Shown: piece by piece, positions 1-7,280 of the stretch
How the letters are laid out: every line of letters starts with the position of its first letter
Numbering within the stretch: the first letter of the stretch is position 1
Source: an uncultured Chryseobacterium sp.
GTDB taxonomy: Bacteria; Bacteroidota; Bacteroidia; Flavobacteriales; Weeksellaceae
Length of the DNA: 15,751 nt
Direction: 5' to 3'
Assembly: GCF_936933875.1 (NCBI RefSeq)
Contig: NZ_CAKZIK010000064.1
Span: 1-15,751 of the forward strand
Position numbers and translations under genes: made by a program
Notes under the pieces: model-generated
What the model saw: the letters and a program-made list of their open reading frames with translations, nothing else
The model's database searches: none
Told to the model about the DNA's origin: nothing

Positions 1-251
1 CGATCTCCACCACTCGGACAACCGCCGTGCTCTTTGTACATTTCAAAACCGGCAAAAGCACCGATTTCAATAGAATCAGAATTTTTATCAAGAAGATACT
101 CGATACGTTCTCTGGCAGTCATTTTTCCTTCGTCACGAAGTTTTTGCAATCTTTTTTCGCCACCGCCTTTTTTTATTTCGTTTAAAAGTTTGGTGATTTC
201 GGCCAGTTTTAATTTATTAAAATCTTCTCTTTTATTAAATTCTAAATCCAT
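1..251 (-). CDS. acyl-CoA carboxylase beta subunit (carboxyltransferase), N-terminal part
   Basis: The minus strand encodes about 83 residues from an ATG at 251-249 and runs off the left edge of the window. The protein begins MDLEFNKREDFNKL and contains GGGEKRLQKLRDEGKMTARE followed by ERIEYLLD and the stretch FEMYKEHGGCPSGG. This is the N-terminus of the biotin-dependent acyl-CoA carboxylase beta subunit family (propionyl-/methylmalonyl-type carboxyltransferase), which moves the carboxyl group from carboxybiotin to an acyl-CoA in the cytoplasm. The KMTARERI segment is the usual start of the first crotonase-fold half. The rest of the gene, about 430 residues in the family, lies outside. The substrate cannot be told from this fragment. 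Confidence 0.9.
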   Translation of the reverse strand, partial: MDLEFNKREDFNKLKLAEITKLLNEIKKGGGEKRLQKLRDEGKMTARERIEYLLDKNSDSIEIGAFAGFEMYKEHGGCPSGGD

Positions 252-276
252 TTTTGTTATTGAAATTTTCTGTTCT

Positions 277-284
277 TAAAGATA
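277..284 (-). promoter_or_regulatory. possible -7 element of the acyl-CoA carboxylase gene
   Basis: Read on the minus strand this is TATCTTTA, one base from the Bacteroidota -7 consensus TAnnTTTG. It sits 25 bp before the carboxylase ATG. No clear TTG -33 element lies 17-23 bp upstream, so this is a weak call. Confidence 0.3.
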
Positions 285-367
285 AAACATTTAATTAAAA
301 ACTTCCGAATTGGTCTAAGTTCAGTATTATCATATTTAAAATGCTGATTTATAATTTTTTAACATAT

Positions 368-396
368 TTTGAGTGTAATAAATGTGCTTATATTTT
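368..396 (+). promoter_or_regulatory. Bacteroidota-type promoter for a short transcript
   Basis: TTTG at 368-371 is followed after 17 bp by TATATTTT at 389-396. This fits the flavobacterial sigma factor consensus (TTG, 17-23 bp, TAnnTTTG) except for the last base. The predicted start is near 402. The promoter points at a region with no reading frame and with a terminator about 100 nt downstream. Confidence 0.5.
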
Positions 397-401
397 CGTT
401 A

Positions 402-505
402 TTTATATGTTCTAAGTGAATCGGGTATCCGATGAGTCCTAGTTTATTTTTTTAATAGTTTATTATTTGAAGCTCCGAAAATTCATTGTATTTTCGGGGT
501 TTTAA
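402..505 (+). ncRNA. candidate small RNA, about 100 nt
   Basis: Three signals line up here: a promoter-like pair (368-396), a 5' hairpin and a 3' terminator hairpin. The 5' hairpin pairs ATCGG (420-424) with CCGAT (429-433) around a GTAT loop and is followed by the unpaired stretch GAGTCCTAG. An A/T-rich linker then leads to the terminator at 473-503. No open reading frame of meaningful length lies inside. The element sits between divergent genes, so it is not the terminator of a neighbouring gene. It could be an independent small RNA or a leader/attenuator of the DMT permease gene starting at 556. I cannot assign it to a known RNA family from memory; the Flavo-1 motif of flavobacteria is one candidate to test. 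Confidence 0.45.
473..503 (+). terminator. intrinsic terminator of the candidate small RNA
   Basis: CTCCGAAAA (473-481) pairs with TTTTCGGGG (491-499), including one G-U pair, around a 9-nt loop, and is followed by TTTT (500-503). The T run is on the plus-strand side only, so it acts on plus-strand transcription. No protein gene ends upstream of it. Confidence 0.6.
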
Positions 506-555
506 TTTATTAGGGTGCCGAAATACAGATTTTTAGTGATAATTTTGTGAATGTT

Positions 556-1446
556 ATGATAAAACCTGAAATTTTACGACTTCATATTATTGTTTTTCTT
601 TGGGGATTTACCGCAATTCTAGGTAAGTTGATTCACGCTGAAGCAGATGCTTTGGTGTTTTTCAGAATGCTTTTTGCGGCAATTTTTCTGTATATCTACA
701 TTCGTTTTATTAAAAAAGAATCGCTTCAGGTTCAGAAAAAATTAATGTTTCAACTCGTTGGGATTGGTGGATTAATGGCAATTCACTGGCTCAGTTTTTT
801 CTATTCCATTAAAATTTCAAATGTTTCAATAGCGCTTTCCTGTCTTTCGCTTTCAACACTTTTTGCTGCTTTGATAGAACCTTTGGTTTTTAAACGGAAA
901 GTGGACTGGACAGAAGTCATCATCGGAATTGTAATTGTTATCTGTATTTCTTTAATTTTCAATGCAGAATTAAAATATAAGCTTGGAATTATAGCCGGAA
1001 TTATTTGTGCACTTTTCGGAACTTTATTTTCGGTTTTTAATGGAAGGCTGTTTGGAAAAACCAGTTCCGCAAATATTATTTTCTACGAAATTTTTGGAGG
1101 TTGGGCTTTAATTTCACTTTTTTTTCTTTTCACAGGACAAATTTTCACCTTCCATGAAATAAGTTACCGCGACTTGGCGTTATTAACTCTATTAGCGAGT
1201 GTTTTCACGGCTTTTCCGATGTTGGAATCTGTAAAGCTGATGAAGTTTATTTCGCCTTTTACATTGATATTAACGGTGAATTTGGAACCGGTTTACGGAA
1301 TTATTCTCGCTTTTTTTATCTTTGGTGAATCCGAACACATGAGTCCGGTTTTTTATATCGCTTCGGTAGTGATGATTCTTTCAATTTTTGCCAACGGAAT
1401 TTTGAAAGCACGAAGAAGAAGCAAACAAAGGATTGAACAGATTTAA
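556..1446 (+). CDS. EamA/DMT family transporter
   Basis: This is a 296-residue inner-membrane protein with about ten hydrophobic segments in two homologous halves, as in the drug/metabolite transporter superfamily (EamA domains). The first half starts LRLHIIVFLWGFTAILGKLI. The second half carries the typical NLEPVYGIILAFFIFGE near residue 250, and the C-terminal tail is basic (KARRRSKQR). The reading frame is open from a GTG at 547, but the ATG at 556 (MIKPEILRLH) is the better start because it directly precedes the first membrane segment. The substrate cannot be deduced; family members export amino acids, nucleosides or other metabolites. The stop lies 1 bp before the ATG of the PorV2-like gene, so the two are probably co-transcribed. 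Confidence 0.9.
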   Translation: MIKPEILRLHIIVFLWGFTAILGKLIHAEADALVFFRMLFAAIFLYIYIRFIKKESLQVQKKLMFQLVGIGGLMAIHWLSFFYSIKISNVSIALSCLSLSTLFAALIEPLVFKRKVDWTEVIIGIVIVICISLIFNAELKYKLGIIAGIICALFGTLFSVFNGRLFGKTSSANIIFYEIFGGWALISLFFLFTGQIFTFHEISYRDLALLTLLASVFTAFPMLESVKLMKFISPFTLILTVNLEPVYGIILAFFIFGESEHMSPVFYIASVVMILSIFANGILKARRRSKQRIEQI

Positions 1447-1447
1447 A

Positions 1448-2530
1448 ATGAAAAAATATTTACTCCTCATTTTCATCATCACTTTTGGTGTTTCTGATGC
1501 ACAGATTGTGAGAAAATATTCCAACGAATTTCTGAATATTGGAGCCGGAGCAAGAGGTTTAGGAATGGGAGGAGCTGTAATTTCTAATCAGGATGACGTG
1601 TACTCTCCGATGTGGAATCCAGCAGGTTTGGTCAATATTGAAAGAGATTGGCAAGGAGCAGCAATGCACGCAGAATATTTTGAAAGTATCGCCAAATACG
1701 ACTATATCGCTTTTGCAAAACCTCTGGATAACAAAGGCGGAGTTTTTGCCATTTCCATTGTTAGATTAGGTGTGGATAACATTTTGAATACCACACAGAT
1801 GATTGATTCCGAAGGAAATATCGACTACGATAAAATCACTAAATTTTCTCAGGCAGATTATGCGGGAATTTTATCCTACGCTTTTCATCCTGGTGGAAAT
1901 CCAAAATTGGATTTGGGTGTTAACGCAAAAATTGTCTATAGAAATGTTGGAAAATTTGCCAGTGGTTATGGGTTTGGTTTTGATTTGGGTGCAATGTATC
2001 ACTCTGATAACGGTTGGAATTATGGTGCAATGCTTCGCGATGCCACGACAACTGTAAATTTCTGGACCATTAATCAAGAAGAACTTTCAGCGGTGGTGAA
2101 TGGTGAAGAATTCAATCCTGCTCCCAAAGACAAAATGGAATTGACTATGCCGAAACTCAACGCAGGAGTGAGCCGAAATTTTGAGCTTTCAACCGATTTA
2201 GACTTACTTCCTGAAGCCGGAATTAATATAGATTTTGCTAAAACAGCAGCGTTAATTTCCACAGATTTTGCGAGCATTACGCCTTACGCAGGAGCAGAAT
2301 TGAAATTTCAGGATATGATTTTTGTGAGAGTTGGAGTGAACAGATTTCAAACTGTTACCGACATCGAAGATTTAAAACGCAACGTTTCGTTTCAGCCAAG
2401 TGCAGGAATCGGAATTAAATATAAAGGTTTGACACTGGATTACGCGCTGACGAATTCCGGTGTAAATGGTTCTAACTTTTTCTCCAATTTTTTCTCTCTT
2501 AAACTGGATATGGGAGATTTTAGAAATTAA
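1448..2530 (+). CDS. porV2: PorV/PorQ-family outer membrane protein, PorV2-like
   Basis: A 360-residue exported beta-barrel protein. The signal peptide spans residues 1-18 (hydrophobic core LLLIFIITFGV, cleavage after SDA). The mature N-terminus has the family signature EFLNIGAGARGLGMGGA, then DDVYSPMWNPAGL, as in the FadL-like PorV/PorQ proteins of the type IX secretion system. PorV shuttles C-terminal-domain cargo after translocation across the outer membrane. The PorV2 form is widespread in flavobacteria but its precise job is unclear to me. The frame is open from 1433, overlapping the DMT gene, but ATG 1448 gives a clean signal peptide. It follows the permease by 1 bp and precedes an exported unknown protein by 10 bp, so a three-gene operon is likely. 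The family assignment is firm; a true type IX role is inferred. Confidence 0.8.
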   Translation: MKKYLLLIFIITFGVSDAQIVRKYSNEFLNIGAGARGLGMGGAVISNQDDVYSPMWNPAGLVNIERDWQGAAMHAEYFESIAKYDYIAFAKPLDNKGGVFAISIVRLGVDNILNTTQMIDSEGNIDYDKITKFSQADYAGILSYAFHPGGNPKLDLGVNAKIVYRNVGKFASGYGFGFDLGAMYHSDNGWNYGAMLRDATTTVNFWTINQEELSAVVNGEEFNPAPKDKMELTMPKLNAGVSRNFELSTDLDLLPEAGINIDFAKTAALISTDFASITPYAGAELKFQDMIFVRVGVNRFQTVTDIEDLKRNVSFQPSAGIGIKYKGLTLDYALTNSGVNGSNFFSNFFSLKLDMGDFRN

Positions 2531-2540
2531 TTTTAAAGAC

Positions 2541-3332
2541 ATGCAAAAACTTATTTTACTTTTTTCGATGGCCGGCTTTGCATTGATGAATGCTCAGCAA
2601 ATGTCAGATTATCAGTATGTTTATGTTCCTAAAAAGTTTACAGAATTCAATGAAAATCAGTACAAGCTGAATGATTTGTTAGCATCAAAACTTCAGGCAA
2701 AAAAATATGTGGTTCTGAAAGAGGAACCCGGAAACTGGCCTTTGGAATTACAACAAAATCCATGTAAAGTTTTAAGAGCAGATGCTGAAAATACAAGCAG
2801 CATGCTTAGAAATAAAATTACAGTGAATTTCAAAGATTGTAATGGAAAAACTGTGGCTACCTTCGAAGGGAAATCTGCAGAAAAAGATTACGAACCTGGT
2901 TATCGTGAAGCTTTGACTTTAGCAGCGCAAAGTGTTGCAGCTTCTCAACCTAAAGAAATGACTATGATTTCTCAACAAACTCCTGTGAGAACAGTAGAAG
3001 AAGTTAAACAATCTGTTCAAGTGGAAACTAAAACTGTAGAAACTCGTTCAACTACAGTTCAAAACACTTCATCTGTTGGAAATAAAGCAGAAATTTTCTC
3101 AAATGGAGGCGTTAATTTCAATAAAATAAATTTAGGAAACGGACAGTTTATCCTGAACAATCCGAAAAGTTCGATCCCATTTGCAACTTTTTCTGAATCT
3201 ACAAAAACCGGAGTTTACCGTGTAAAATTGGAAGACGGAACACAAACTATTGGTTACGACGAAAATGGAAACGTCATCATTGAGATTCCGCAAAACGGAA
3301 GTTACAGAAAAGTTGAGTTTAAAAGAAATTAA
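2541..3332 (+). CDS. exported protein of unknown function, partner of the PorV2-like gene
   Basis: 263 residues from ATG 2541, 10 bp after the PorV2-like stop; the longer frame from 2466 overlaps that gene and is unlikely. The signal peptide is residues 1-18 (MQKLILLFSMAGFALMNA, then QQ). Three parts can be seen: an N-terminal domain (about 20-135) with two cysteines (C75, C100) that could form a disulphide in the periplasm; a low-complexity Gln/Thr/Val/Ser linker (about 136-182); and a C-terminal beta-rich segment (about 183-263) with GNGQFILNNP and DGTQTIGYDENGNVI, which looks like short repeated strands. I do not recognise a named domain, and there is no type IX sorting signal at the C-terminus. 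The packing suggests a role together with the PorV2-like protein at the outer membrane; this is inference. Confidence 0.8.
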   Translation: MQKLILLFSMAGFALMNAQQMSDYQYVYVPKKFTEFNENQYKLNDLLASKLQAKKYVVLKEEPGNWPLELQQNPCKVLRADAENTSSMLRNKITVNFKDCNGKTVATFEGKSAEKDYEPGYREALTLAAQSVAASQPKEMTMISQQTPVRTVEEVKQSVQVETKTVETRSTTVQNTSSVGNKAEIFSNGGVNFNKINLGNGQFILNNPKSSIPFATFSESTKTGVYRVKLEDGTQTIGYDENGNVIIEIPQNGSYRKVEFKRN

Positions 3333-3337
3333 AATAT

Positions 3338-3359
3338 GAGCTTCGGTTTTCCGAAGCTT
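3338..3359. terminator. bidirectional terminator between convergent genes
   Basis: AGCTTCGG (3339-3346) pairs with CCGAAGCT (3351-3358) around TTTT, a perfect 8-bp stem extended by a G-T pair. It is flanked by CTTTTA on the right and an A-rich stretch on the left (T-rich on the minus strand). It lies between the stop of the exported unknown gene and the stop of uvrC and can serve both. Confidence 0.85.
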
Positions 3360-3362
3360 CTT

Positions 3363-5153
3363 TTATGAATTAAAATAACTCCAAACCATTTTCGCTTTGG
3401 ATTTTCCTAGAATTTCCTCCAAAGTTTCCAAAGAAGCCTCGCGAATTCTTTTCACAGATTTCAGTTTGGAAAGTAAAAGCTCAATTGTTTTCTCACCAAC
3501 ACCCGGAATTTCTTCAAGCTCCGTTTTTATGGTGGAATTTTTTCTTCGAGTTCTGTGATGCTTCACTCCGAAACGGTGAGATTCGTCTCTCACACGCTGT
3601 AAAATTTTCAACGTTTCAGATTTTTTATCTAAATATAATGGAATCGAATCTTCCGGGAAATATATTTCTTCCAATCTTTTCGCAATCCCGATAATTGTTA
3701 TTTTTCCGTACAATCCAAGCAGTTTCAAACTTTTTACAGCCGAAGAAAGCTGACCTTTTCCACCATCAATCAAAATGAGTTGCGGCAAAGGTTCGTTTTC
3801 ATCCAACAGTCTTTTGTAGCGGCGGTAAATCACTTCTTCCATCGTTGCAAAATCATTTGGACCTTCAACGGTTTTCGGGTGAAAAATTCGGTAATCGTTT
3901 TTGGAAGGTTTTCCGTCCTTAAAAACAACACACGCGGAAACCGGATTCGTTCCCTGAATATTAGAGTTGTCGAAACCTTCGATATGTCTTGGTTCAACAG
4001 GCATTCTGAGCAATTTTTGCATTTCCGCCATAATTCGGTTCGTGTGACGTTCCGGGTCTACAATCTGCACCTGTTTCAGTTTTTCGAGGCGGTATTCTTT
4101 GGCATTTTTTTCAGAAAGTTCTACGATGCGTTTTTTGTCGCCCACTTTCGGGACAATCAGTTTCACATTCGGAATTTCAACAGAAATATGAAACGGAAGT
4201 AAAACTTCCTTCGAAGTAGAACTGAATTTACTCCTGATTTCTACAATCGCTTCCTCCAAAATATCTTCATCTGCTTCCTCTAAAACCTTCTTGATTTCTG
4301 TGGTGAAACTTTGGATAATATTTCCGTTTCGGATTTTGAAATAATTTACATAAGCAGCTGTATCATCACTCGTCATCCCAAAAACATCCACATCATCAAT
4401 GTTGGCGTTCACAACCGTATGTTTTTCCTGATAATTTTCGAGTGCATCCAATCTTTCTTTGATGATTTGAGCATTTTCAAATTGCAGATTTTCTGCATGT
4501 CTCATCATTTGTTTCACCAAATATTCCTTTGCCAAACGGAAATCTCCCTTTATAATTCCGCGGATAGCATCCACTTTTTGGTCGTAGTCTTCTTTACTTT
4601 CCAAACCTTCGCAAGGACCTTCACAGTTTTTAATATGATATTCCAAACAGACTTTGTATTTACCTTCTGCAATTTTTTCGGGAGCCAAATTCAAACTGCA
4701 AGTCCGGATTTTGTAGATATGTTTTATCGTGTCGAGCAAAACCTTTGCAGGGCGCACTTTTGCGTAAGGGCCGTAATATTCGCTGCCATCTTTTATTTTC
4801 GTACGCGTCAGAAAAATTCTAGGAAAATCTTCGTTTTTAATGCAAATCCACGGAAACGTTTTATCATCCTTCATCATCACGTTATAAAACGGCTGATGTT
4901 CCTTTATCAGGTTGTTTTCCAGCAGAAGTGCGTCATATTCACTTGGAACAATGGTGGTTTCCAAACGGTCGATTTTTCCGACCATAATTCTGGTTCTGTA
5001 GCCCGAAAGATTTTTATTGAAGTAAGTTAGAACCCTGTTATTCAGGTTTTTTGCCTTTCCAACGTATAACAATTGCCCGCTTTTATCGTAATAACGGTAA
5101 ACGCCTGGTTCGGAAGGTAAAGTTTTTAGCTGCAGCTGCAAATCGGGATTCAT
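3363..5153 (-). CDS. uvrC: UvrABC excinuclease subunit C
   Basis: 596 residues, the normal length for UvrC, which makes the 3' and 5' incisions in nucleotide excision repair. The GIY-YIG nuclease is at 15-95 (GVYRYYDKSG, LLYVGKAKNLNNR with Y30 and R40, and LLLENNLIK). Four cysteines (C152, C169, C177, C181) match the iron-sulphur cluster ligands known in UvrC. The UVR helix pair that binds UvrB is at about 208-243. The RNase H-like nuclease has FDNSNIQG (D395), LIDGGKGQL (D463) and DESHRFGVKHHR (H526). A helix-hairpin-helix region is at 545-590 (EEIPGVGEKTIELL). The frame extends upstream to 5252, but those 33 residues come from a palindromic repeat element, so MNPDLQLQLK at 5153 is the start. 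Confidence 0.97.
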   Translation of the reverse strand: MNPDLQLQLKTLPSEPGVYRYYDKSGQLLYVGKAKNLNNRVLTYFNKNLSGYRTRIMVGKIDRLETTIVPSEYDALLLENNLIKEHQPFYNVMMKDDKTFPWICIKNEDFPRIFLTRTKIKDGSEYYGPYAKVRPAKVLLDTIKHIYKIRTCSLNLAPEKIAEGKYKVCLEYHIKNCEGPCEGLESKEDYDQKVDAIRGIIKGDFRLAKEYLVKQMMRHAENLQFENAQIIKERLDALENYQEKHTVVNANIDDVDVFGMTSDDTAAYVNYFKIRNGNIIQSFTTEIKKVLEEADEDILEEAIVEIRSKFSSTSKEVLLPFHISVEIPNVKLIVPKVGDKKRIVELSEKNAKEYRLEKLKQVQIVDPERHTNRIMAEMQKLLRMPVEPRHIEGFDNSNIQGTNPVSACVVFKDGKPSKNDYRIFHPKTVEGPNDFATMEEVIYRRYKRLLDENEPLPQLILIDGGKGQLSSAVKSLKLLGLYGKITIIGIAKRLEEIYFPEDSIPLYLDKKSETLKILQRVRDESHRFGVKHHRTRRKNSTIKTELEEIPGVGEKTIELLLSKLKSVKRIREASLETLEEILGKSKAKMVWSYFNS

Positions 5154-5184
5154 AAAACAAAAATAACGATTAAAATTTTTATTT

Positions 5185-5270
5185 GGGCGTCTTTTTCCGG
5201 CTTCCGTTCCCGCTTTTTTACTCGTCGTTCCTCCTCGCAAAAATAGCTCCACTCAAGCCGGGACGCGGGT
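5185..5270. repeat. palindromic intergenic element
   Basis: This GC-rich segment lies in the A/T-rich gap between divergent uvrC and hutH. Its ends pair: GCGTC (5187-5191) with GACGC (5262-5266), and CCGGCTT (5197-5203) with AAGCCGG (5255-5261). That makes 12 perfect pairs interrupted only by a 5-nt bulge on the left (TTTTT). The centre holds CTCGTCGTTCCTCCTCGC and is T/C-rich. Size, composition and symmetry fit a non-autonomous dispersed repeat such as those scattered between genes in flavobacteria. Copy number cannot be judged from one window. Confidence 0.65.
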
Positions 5271-5327
5271 TTCGGGCATTTTTAGAAATTCGGATAATTA
5301 ATGTATTTTTAAGCAAAATAAATTTTA

Positions 5328-6818
5328 ATGAAGATTTACGGTGTAGACCATTTCACGATAGAAGATGTATTAGAGATTGCGCAAAACCCAAAAAAAGCCA
5401 ACCTCGACAAAAAAGCCAAAGACCAAATTCTAAAATCGCAAAAAAACGTACAGAAAATTGTTGCCTCAGAAAGAACAGTTTACGGTATTAATACCGGTTT
5501 TGGACCGCTTTGCGACGTAAAAATTTCAGAAGACGAAACCGCAAAACTTCAGCACAACTTAATTATTTCCCACGCAGTAGGTGTAGGAAAACCAATTGAC
5601 AAAGAACTGTCGAAACTCATGATGATTGCGAAAATTCACGCTTTATCAAAAGGATTTTCGGGTGTTTCTTTAGAAATGATTGAGAGACTGATTTTAATGC
5701 TCGAAAAAGACATTATTCCGGTAGTTCCGGAGCAGGGTTCTGTTGGAGCTTCGGGAGATTTAGCGCCGCTTTCACATTTGGTTTTGCCGCTTTTAGGCCT
5801 TGGTAAAGTTTGGAACAATGGCGAACCTGTGGAAACAGCAAAAATTCTCGAAGAAAATAATATTCAGCCTTTAAAATTAGGTCCAAAAGAAGGATTAGGC
5901 TTAATCAACGGAACACAGTTTATTCTTTCGCACGCTATTAAAGGTTTGGAAAAATTTCAATATTTATTGGATTTAGCGGATTTAACGGCGGCGATGTCTT
6001 TGGAAGCGTATCGTGGTTCGGCAAGTCCGTTCAAAAAGGAACTTCATGAAATTCGACCGTTTTCGGGGAGTAAAAAAGTAGCAGCAAGAATGCTGAAATT
6101 TTTGAAAGATTCCAAAAATTTGGAAGCCCACGAATTTTGCGGACGAGTTCAGGATCCGTATTCCATTCGGTGTGTTCCACAGGTTCACGGAGCGAGCAGA
6201 AATGCTTTCGAACATCTGAAAAATTTAACTGAAACAGAACTGAATTCCGTTACGGACAATCCCATTGTCTTGAGCGCGGAAGAATCCATTTCCGGAGGGA
6301 ATTTCCATGGACAACTTCTTGCTTTGCCTTTAGACTATGCAACTTTAGCTGCAGCGGAATTGGGAAATATTTCAGACCGAAGAAGCTATCTCTTGCTCGA
6401 AGGGAAATTCGGTTTACCAAGACTTTTGACTGAAAGTTCAGGCTTGAATTCCGGATTTATGATTCCGCAATATACTTCCGCGGCTTTGGTTACAGAAAAT
6501 AAAACGCTCTGTTTCCCGGCTTCGGCAGATTCTATTCCGACAAGTTTAGGGCAGGAAGACCATGTTTCCATGGGAAGTATTTCTGGTAGAAAATTCAATC
6601 AGGTTTTAGGGAATCTGGAAAATATTTTAGCGGTGGAACTCATGTTTGCAGCACAAGGTTTGGAATTCCGAAGACCGGCAAAATGTTCTAAGATTGTAGA
6701 AGAAAATTATGATATCATCCGTTCTGTGGTTCCAAAATTGGAAAATGATAGAGAAATTGGAAAAGATATGATTGACATTGCGGATTTGATTAGAAATAGA
6801 AAATTAGTGGTGAATTAA
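5328..6818 (+). CDS. hutH: histidine ammonia-lyase
   Basis: 496 residues, normal for HutH, which deaminates L-histidine to trans-urocanate in the cytoplasm. The MIO prosthetic group forms from Ala141-Ser142-Gly143 in GSVGASGDLAPLSH. The active-site tyrosine loop is YGINTGFGP with Y52. The substrate-selecting pair is Ser81-His82 (IISHAVGVG), as in histidine rather than tyrosine or phenylalanine lyases. Further conserved parts are QDPYSIRCVPQVHGA, DNPI and DHVSMGS. The ATG at 5328 is preceded by an A/T-rich leader with a near-consensus -7 element TATTTTTA at 5304-5311. No hutU, hutI or hutG is nearby, so the gene is an orphan here. A DUF2059 gene follows after 10 bp. Confidence 0.95.
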   Translation: MKIYGVDHFTIEDVLEIAQNPKKANLDKKAKDQILKSQKNVQKIVASERTVYGINTGFGPLCDVKISEDETAKLQHNLIISHAVGVGKPIDKELSKLMMIAKIHALSKGFSGVSLEMIERLILMLEKDIIPVVPEQGSVGASGDLAPLSHLVLPLLGLGKVWNNGEPVETAKILEENNIQPLKLGPKEGLGLINGTQFILSHAIKGLEKFQYLLDLADLTAAMSLEAYRGSASPFKKELHEIRPFSGSKKVAARMLKFLKDSKNLEAHEFCGRVQDPYSIRCVPQVHGASRNAFEHLKNLTETELNSVTDNPIVLSAEESISGGNFHGQLLALPLDYATLAAAELGNISDRRSYLLLEGKFGLPRLLTESSGLNSGFMIPQYTSAALVTENKTLCFPASADSIPTSLGQEDHVSMGSISGRKFNQVLGNLENILAVELMFAAQGLEFRRPAKCSKIVEENYDIIRSVVPKLENDREIGKDMIDIADLIRNRKLVVN

Positions 6819-6828
6819 TAATTTAAAA

Positions 6829-7278
6829 ATGAAAAAAATTATAATAATAGCTTCTTTATTTGTTGGTGTTTTTTCTTTTGCACAAACAAAAAAGGAGAAA
6901 ATTGAAGCCTTTTTACAACTAACAAATTCTGCAAACATGGGAATTCAAATGGCGTCTCAGTTTTTGGATAGTTTCAAAAATACTTATCCTGATGTTCCTA
7001 ACGAATTTTGGGAAGAAATTAAAAAGGAAATGAAACCTGAAGACATAGAAAATATGATAATTCCTATTTATGAAAAGCATTTTACTGAAAAGGAAATTGA
7101 CGATTTTATAGCATTTTACAATACACCATCGGGAAAAAAAATGATCGAAAAAATGCCTATAGTTTTCCAAGAAAGCCAAGCAGTAGGACAAGAATGGGGA
7201 AGAGGAATTGCTAAAAAAGTTTTTGAAAAAATTTCTAAAAGCAGTAAATATCAAAGTCCGCCACCACCTTCAAAATAG
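6829..7278 (+). CDS. exported DUF2059 protein
   Basis: 149 residues. Residues 1-18 are a signal peptide (KKIIIIASLFVGVFSFA, cleavage before QTKK). The rest is a helical DUF2059 domain: an amphipathic helix around 25-50, then IPIYEKHFTEKEIDDFIAFY and NTPSGKKMIEKMP (about 80-115), which is the family hallmark. The tail is Ser/Pro-rich (SPPPPSK). It is expected in the periplasm, and the family has no established biochemical function. It sits 10 bp after hutH and may be read from the same promoter, although no functional link is evident. Its stop is separated by only 2 bp from the stop of the convergent gene, with no terminator in between. Confidence 0.85.
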   Translation: MKKIIIIASLFVGVFSFAQTKKEKIEAFLQLTNSANMGIQMASQFLDSFKNTYPDVPNEFWEEIKKEMKPEDIENMIIPIYEKHFTEKEIDDFIAFYNTPSGKKMIEKMPIVFQESQAVGQEWGRGIAKKVFEKISKSSKYQSPPPPSK

Positions 7279-7280
7279 TT

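Noticed and set aside
34..279. 81-residue plus-strand frame at the left edge
   Set aside because: Complement of the acyl-CoA carboxylase beta N-terminus, Ser/Phe/Leu-rich, no domain.
429..481. Possible hammerhead ribozyme (CCGATGAGTCC followed later by CCGAAAA)
   Set aside because: The CUGAUGAG-like core is followed by GUCC, but no GGAC returns before the GAAA to close stem II, and the GAAA belongs to the terminator stem. The resemblance is superficial.
4311..5030. 239-residue open frame on the plus strand inside uvrC
   Set aside because: It is antisense to a well-conserved uvrC, rich in Phe/Ile/Cys as expected from the complement of this gene, and has no recognisable domain. The same holds for the frame at 3780-4202.
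5158..5165. TATTTTTG on the minus strand as uvrC promoter
   Set aside because: It matches the -7 consensus but lies only 4 bp before the ATG, with no -33 element. Transcription would start at or inside the start codon, so I did not list it.
5154..5252. N-terminal extension of uvrC by 33 residues
   Set aside because: It is encoded by the palindromic repeat element and does not resemble UvrC; the family start fits MNPDLQ at 5153.
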